A stretch of DNA of 64,000 nt from Citrus sinensis (lineage: Eukaryota > Streptophyta > Magnoliopsida > Sapindales > Rutaceae): the NCBI RefSeq assembly GCF_022201045.2, contig NC_068563.1, positions 24,773,001 through 24,837,000 of the forward strand, given 5' to 3'. Shown here one piece after another: positions 60,501 through 64,000 of the stretch. A program made the position numbers and the translations under genes. Under the pieces are notes generated by a model, which saw only the letters and a program-made list of their open reading frames with translations, was not told the origin of the DNA and searched no databases. Each line of letters opens with the position of its first letter. Within the stretch, counting starts at the first letter, position 1.

Positions 60501-63500
60501 CTTAGTGTTATGTAATTAAGAGAATAATCTCATACGAGTTGAGAATTGGTTTTAAATTTTACACGGAAGGTCATAAAGATATTGGAGCTGAACTGATTCA
60601 CGAGTGAGCCTACATTATTTTATCACGTGATAAAAATTAGGTAAAAAATCTGACATACACGTGACGAAAGTGTTTATATAATAAGAATTACTAAGATGTT
60701 TACAAAAGGTATTTTCAGCTAATGCACACACAACGGATTAGAGCTGCACTAAAAATACCTACATTTTGAAGCAAACAATTAGCTTTACAGCTGAAATAAG
60801 ATTGGCTTACTTCTCCATCCAATAATATTTTAGTTACATTTTAAGGTACCTTACTAGATTAACATTAAAAAAAAAAAATTCCCATGGTCGCAGCCACTGT
60901 ATGCAGACCACGATTACTCTCTAATGATCTTTTATAATTCAATTACAATCAAAGTTCAAGATTTGTTAATGATCTGAGGCACACCAAAAGAACTTTCAAA
61001 AGAAATAAGTCAGCAGAAACTGACATACTTGTTGCAAATTCACCTATCAAGATTTTGCAGCATATCTTTGATTTTAGTCTTTAGATAGAGCAATGAACGT
61101 GTACGAAACATGCTCTTGTAGCTCCATAATTATTCTAATTATTATTATTATTACTTTAACCTTCCATTGTCAATCCATTAATCAATTATTTATCTAAATA
61201 TCCAATTACTTATTGTTACTTTTGGATCCATTAAGGGCAATATAAATTACATTAAAAAAAGGTGGCAATTATCAGCCCTTTTCGTTAATCGCTTGCACAA
61301 GATGATGTCCTTATCTCCCTTTAATTTATTTTAATGTATACGTCCTTTTTTGATTATTAGGTTTTGCTTCTAATTAAACAAAGGTTTAAAGCATCTTTCG
61401 TCATTACTTTATTCTAAAAAAAGTTGTTCATAATTATATTATATGTTTCATACTTTTAACCGAAGATTAATTTAAGGGGCAGTCAAAACAAACTTATATA
61501 TCCCTCTATGTATCATGAAATAACATAGTTGGAAACGAAATTAAACTCCCTCTTAATTAATCCGAAGGCAAATAAATTATATAGTGACCGTGAACTTGAT
61601 TTATGCTTATCATACTAGATATATATTTGCTTATTATAGTTGTTAAATTTAGTCACTTTCGAAAATCTAGTCACTTTCATAAAGTGTTGGACCATTTCAT
61701 TAGTGTCGGTTATAAAATAAGCAAAATATAATTTTAATTAGAGTTTGTTTGGCATTGACTTAGCATGATTGCTAAAGGTCACCTGATCTTCTACATAAGA
61801 AACAGGAGGGAGGCAATTAAATTAAATGAAGATAATTCATTTGATATACATTATCTTTAACTTCAACAGCAACATATATTGCTTTAACTAGTGGCTTTGC
61901 TGATATTATAGTTTAGGGTCAACTCTTTTTTAACTCTTAAAAAAATTTGCAAAACTTGTGCTCCTCGACACATAAGTTAAAGCAAGAATGAATATAATGT
62001 TAGTACATCATTTTCGTTTTCGATCAGTATGATCAAGTAAAATAATAAACTTTTTGTAGGAAACAGATTAAATTACATATAGCTGCGAAATTTAGCGGGT
62101 ATATATGAGTTGATCTAGGTTGAGAACAGAATTTTGAGGCATTAATCATAGTTTGAAGTAATTTTCCATGCTTAATTTGGTGTGTAACAATAAAGTCAAA
62201 ATCTAAACGCATTCAAAATTGTGTGATTAATTTAAATTTAAATATTTTGGAATTAAATGTTGTGTGTGACTAATATCATTAACCACCAATCATAATTAAT
62301 AATATTGACCACCGATTACCAATGTTTATTCTATTTATATGAAACTTAGATTAGAAGAGAATTCTGGTTCAATTATTGAAATGTGTGGATATTAATTCTC
62401 CTCATCTAAGAAAAAAGCCACCTCAAAATTAAAGTATTTCAAAGCGAGTACTGATGTTTAGACATCGAGGAAGAGTGGAAGACACCGTCAAGATATCAAT
62501 GAGGTTAATGTTTATGCTACAATACCACGGTAGCACATAAAAAGATAGTATTATTCATACACAATATTGTCATTTCTGTCTTGGTAGTGTCTTCTTGGTG
62601 GCTCAATATCATTTTTTCTTCCCTTCAATCTCTAGAGATGCCCTCTTGTGGCATCATACACAGTATTGGAGTAGGCATGCGATTAACTATAAGATGACAC
62701 TGCTTATATAAGGCAAATGATAGATATTGTTATTTTTGTAGCAAAAAAGAAATAAATAAAAATGAAAGTGCAAACTGATAACATTGGAGAGCATCAGGAG
62801 GAGCCAGCTTGATATGCATGATGCACTTACAGATTATGATGTTCCCATTACAAAAAATAGCAAGTTTTCTTCATTCCATTTGATACAAAATCAAAACCAC
62901 ATGCCACTATTGAAACGTGCCTCTTTTGCCCAACACCAACAGTGGAGTGGATCATGATTCATAAAAGGGCCAATCAAAAATTAATTTTAATGTTTAGAGT
63001 GATCATACATGTTCTGAGATAAGGATATTTTTTATTTTCGAATTTTGATTGCCTGAGACACAACATGACAAAGACTGGACTCGACCCGCAGCTCAGCAGC
63101 CTTAGTGGGATCTTTTTGCATCATCAATAATTTTTTTTCTATCCCATTTCTATATTTAGCATAAATCTTACGTTCGCATTGTAACAAATTCATGCAAGTT
63201 TGTATCATAACTTTCAGCAACCTTTTTTGACCAAAATCACACCATTCCCGGATTTTCCCTCAGAAAAAGCACACTTTTAGTTGCTGGGCATTTGTCTAAT
63301 TCTGCCAAGAAGTTACAAGTTGATGCTGCTTGAAAAATCAGAGAGTTAACAGGTCCATTACAGGGAAGCAGATGAATGAGTTTAATGTCAACAAGGGGCT
63401 TCATTGGATCAAATCAAACAAACAATTGATAATATTCTTCAATTACTAATATACAGCAAAATTCAATCTATAATCACAGTTTCTTAATCAAATTCGCTTC

Positions 63501-63558
63501 CAGCATTCTAAAGCTAATTACAAAATTGTGGAAGTATGAGTACGAACGTGATTTTACT
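57561..63558. other. Intergenic, no gene supported
   Basis: The first ~250 bases are the probable TGA9 3'UTR. The rest is AT-rich with a GA repeat at 59754-59770 and a short palindrome near 59095-59140 (ATAAATATATTTTAC inverted). Open frames at 59734-60048 (-), 59953-60150 (+) and 63032-63220 (-) lack family motifs; the last contains KDPTKAAELRVESSLCHVV and lies near the 3' end of the edge gene, possibly in its 3'UTR. Confidence 0.4.
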
Positions 63559-64000
63559 TTACAGCAGCATGTTCAGATCGGAGAGGTCGTCCATTGGGAT
63601 CTCGAGACCCATCGAATCATGGTCTTGCAAGCCATTAAACCAAGTATCCCCAATGTCTAATTCATTCAGTTCCAAGTTTTCAAGTTCATCCGCTTCTTTC
63701 CTTGGCTCGGGATGAATGTTTCCAGGCGATGATGATCCCACTTCTCTGTCCTTTTTATTGCAAGGATTACTCGCTAATGGATGAGATCCACCAGCAGCAG
63801 TATTTGTGCCGTGAAGCATGTTTGTATTTCCCAGATTGTTTTTGGGCTTAGACTTTGCTTTTGTTTTGCGGTCACTCTTAAAACTGTCTAATGATGAGCC
63901 ACAGGCAGAAATGGACATGCTTCTGAAAGTATTTTTGCTCTCTCGCTCGCTTCTCTTTCCTCGTACTCCACTGAAATTAGTGTTGTTAAGGGTTGATGTT
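63559..64000 (-). CDS. C-terminal part of a conserved plant protein, cut by the window edge
   Basis: The minus-strand frame is open from the right edge to a stop at 63559 and encodes at least about 146 residues. The visible part is Ser/Lys/Asn-rich (GVRGKRSERESKN, SDRKTKAKSKPKNN), then acidic (ELENLELNELDIGDTW) and ends GLEIPMDDLSDLNMLL. The basic linker plus the terminal GLEIPMDDLSDLN motif recall a plant-specific family of large uncharacterised nuclear proteins (Arabidopsis At2g19390/At4g29790 type, as far as I remember); this assignment is weak. An acceptor-like TAATTTCAG at about 63972 means the final exon may start there instead of continuing past the edge. An internal ATG at 63918 is probably not the real start. 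Confidence 0.6.
   Translation of the reverse strand, partial: TSTLNNTNFSGVRGKRSERESKNTFRSMSISACGSSLDSFKSDRKTKAKSKPKNNLGNTNMLHGTNTAAGGSHPLASNPCNKKDREVGSSSPGNIHPEPRKEADELENLELNELDIGDTWFNGLQDHDSMGLEIPMDDLSDLNMLL

Noticed and set aside
62460..62605. Possible MITE with GAAGACACCGTCAAGA and an inverse near 62580-62595
   Set aside because: Arms match at only about 13 of 16 bases and no target duplication was found.

Overview
This is a plant nuclear genome window. It is AT-rich, its genes have introns, and plastid-targeted ferredoxin and FtsZ2 sit beside plant transcription factors and plant-type transposons. The protein sequences look like a eudicot, probably a rosid; a Citrus-like genome is my guess and is not proven by the sequence. 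I rebuilt exon structures by joining GT-AG (once GC-AG) borders so that conserved protein families read through in frame.

Layout, left to right. 1-4.2 kb is intergenic with a tRNA-type SINE. 4.2-6.6 kb (-) is a root-type ferredoxin with a 1.8 kb 5'UTR intron. 6.9-7.0 kb is a foldback element. 10.75-12.8 kb (-) is ribosomal protein uL1/RPL10a with a telo-box/site II promoter; that promoter block is duplicated at 15.2-16.0 kb. 19.5-20.7 kb (+) is a short FD-like group A bZIP. 22.5-23.0 kb (-) is BIC1, an inhibitor of cryptochromes. 23.2 kb is a second SINE. 24.8-29.4 kb (-) is plastid-division FtsZ2. 31.6-35.1 kb (-) is a nine-transmembrane TMN/TM9SF protein.

29.9-43.4 kb is transposon country: a 9-bp-TSD foldback MITE, an 816-bp MULE-type element with 10-bp TSD, a Pack-MULE at 35.3-36.4 kb carrying the 5' end of a DRT111/SPF45 splicing-factor gene, a third MULE at 37.1-38.7 kb, and a Helitron at 38.9-43.4 kb with a 395-bp tandem array and an RPA1-like OB-fold gene. 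44.4-45.6 kb (+) is an F-box/LRR protein. 47.9-48.3 kb holds scrambled relics of a PDR-type ABCG transporter. 51.8-57.6 kb (+) is a 12-exon TGA9-type bZIP factor. The right edge (63.6-64.0 kb, -) is the C-terminal part of a further protein.

The host genes are unrelated housekeeping or regulatory genes and form no operon-like system. The most unusual content is the transposon cluster, above all the Pack-MULE 203 bp upstream of the TMN start codon and the RPA-carrying Helitron.
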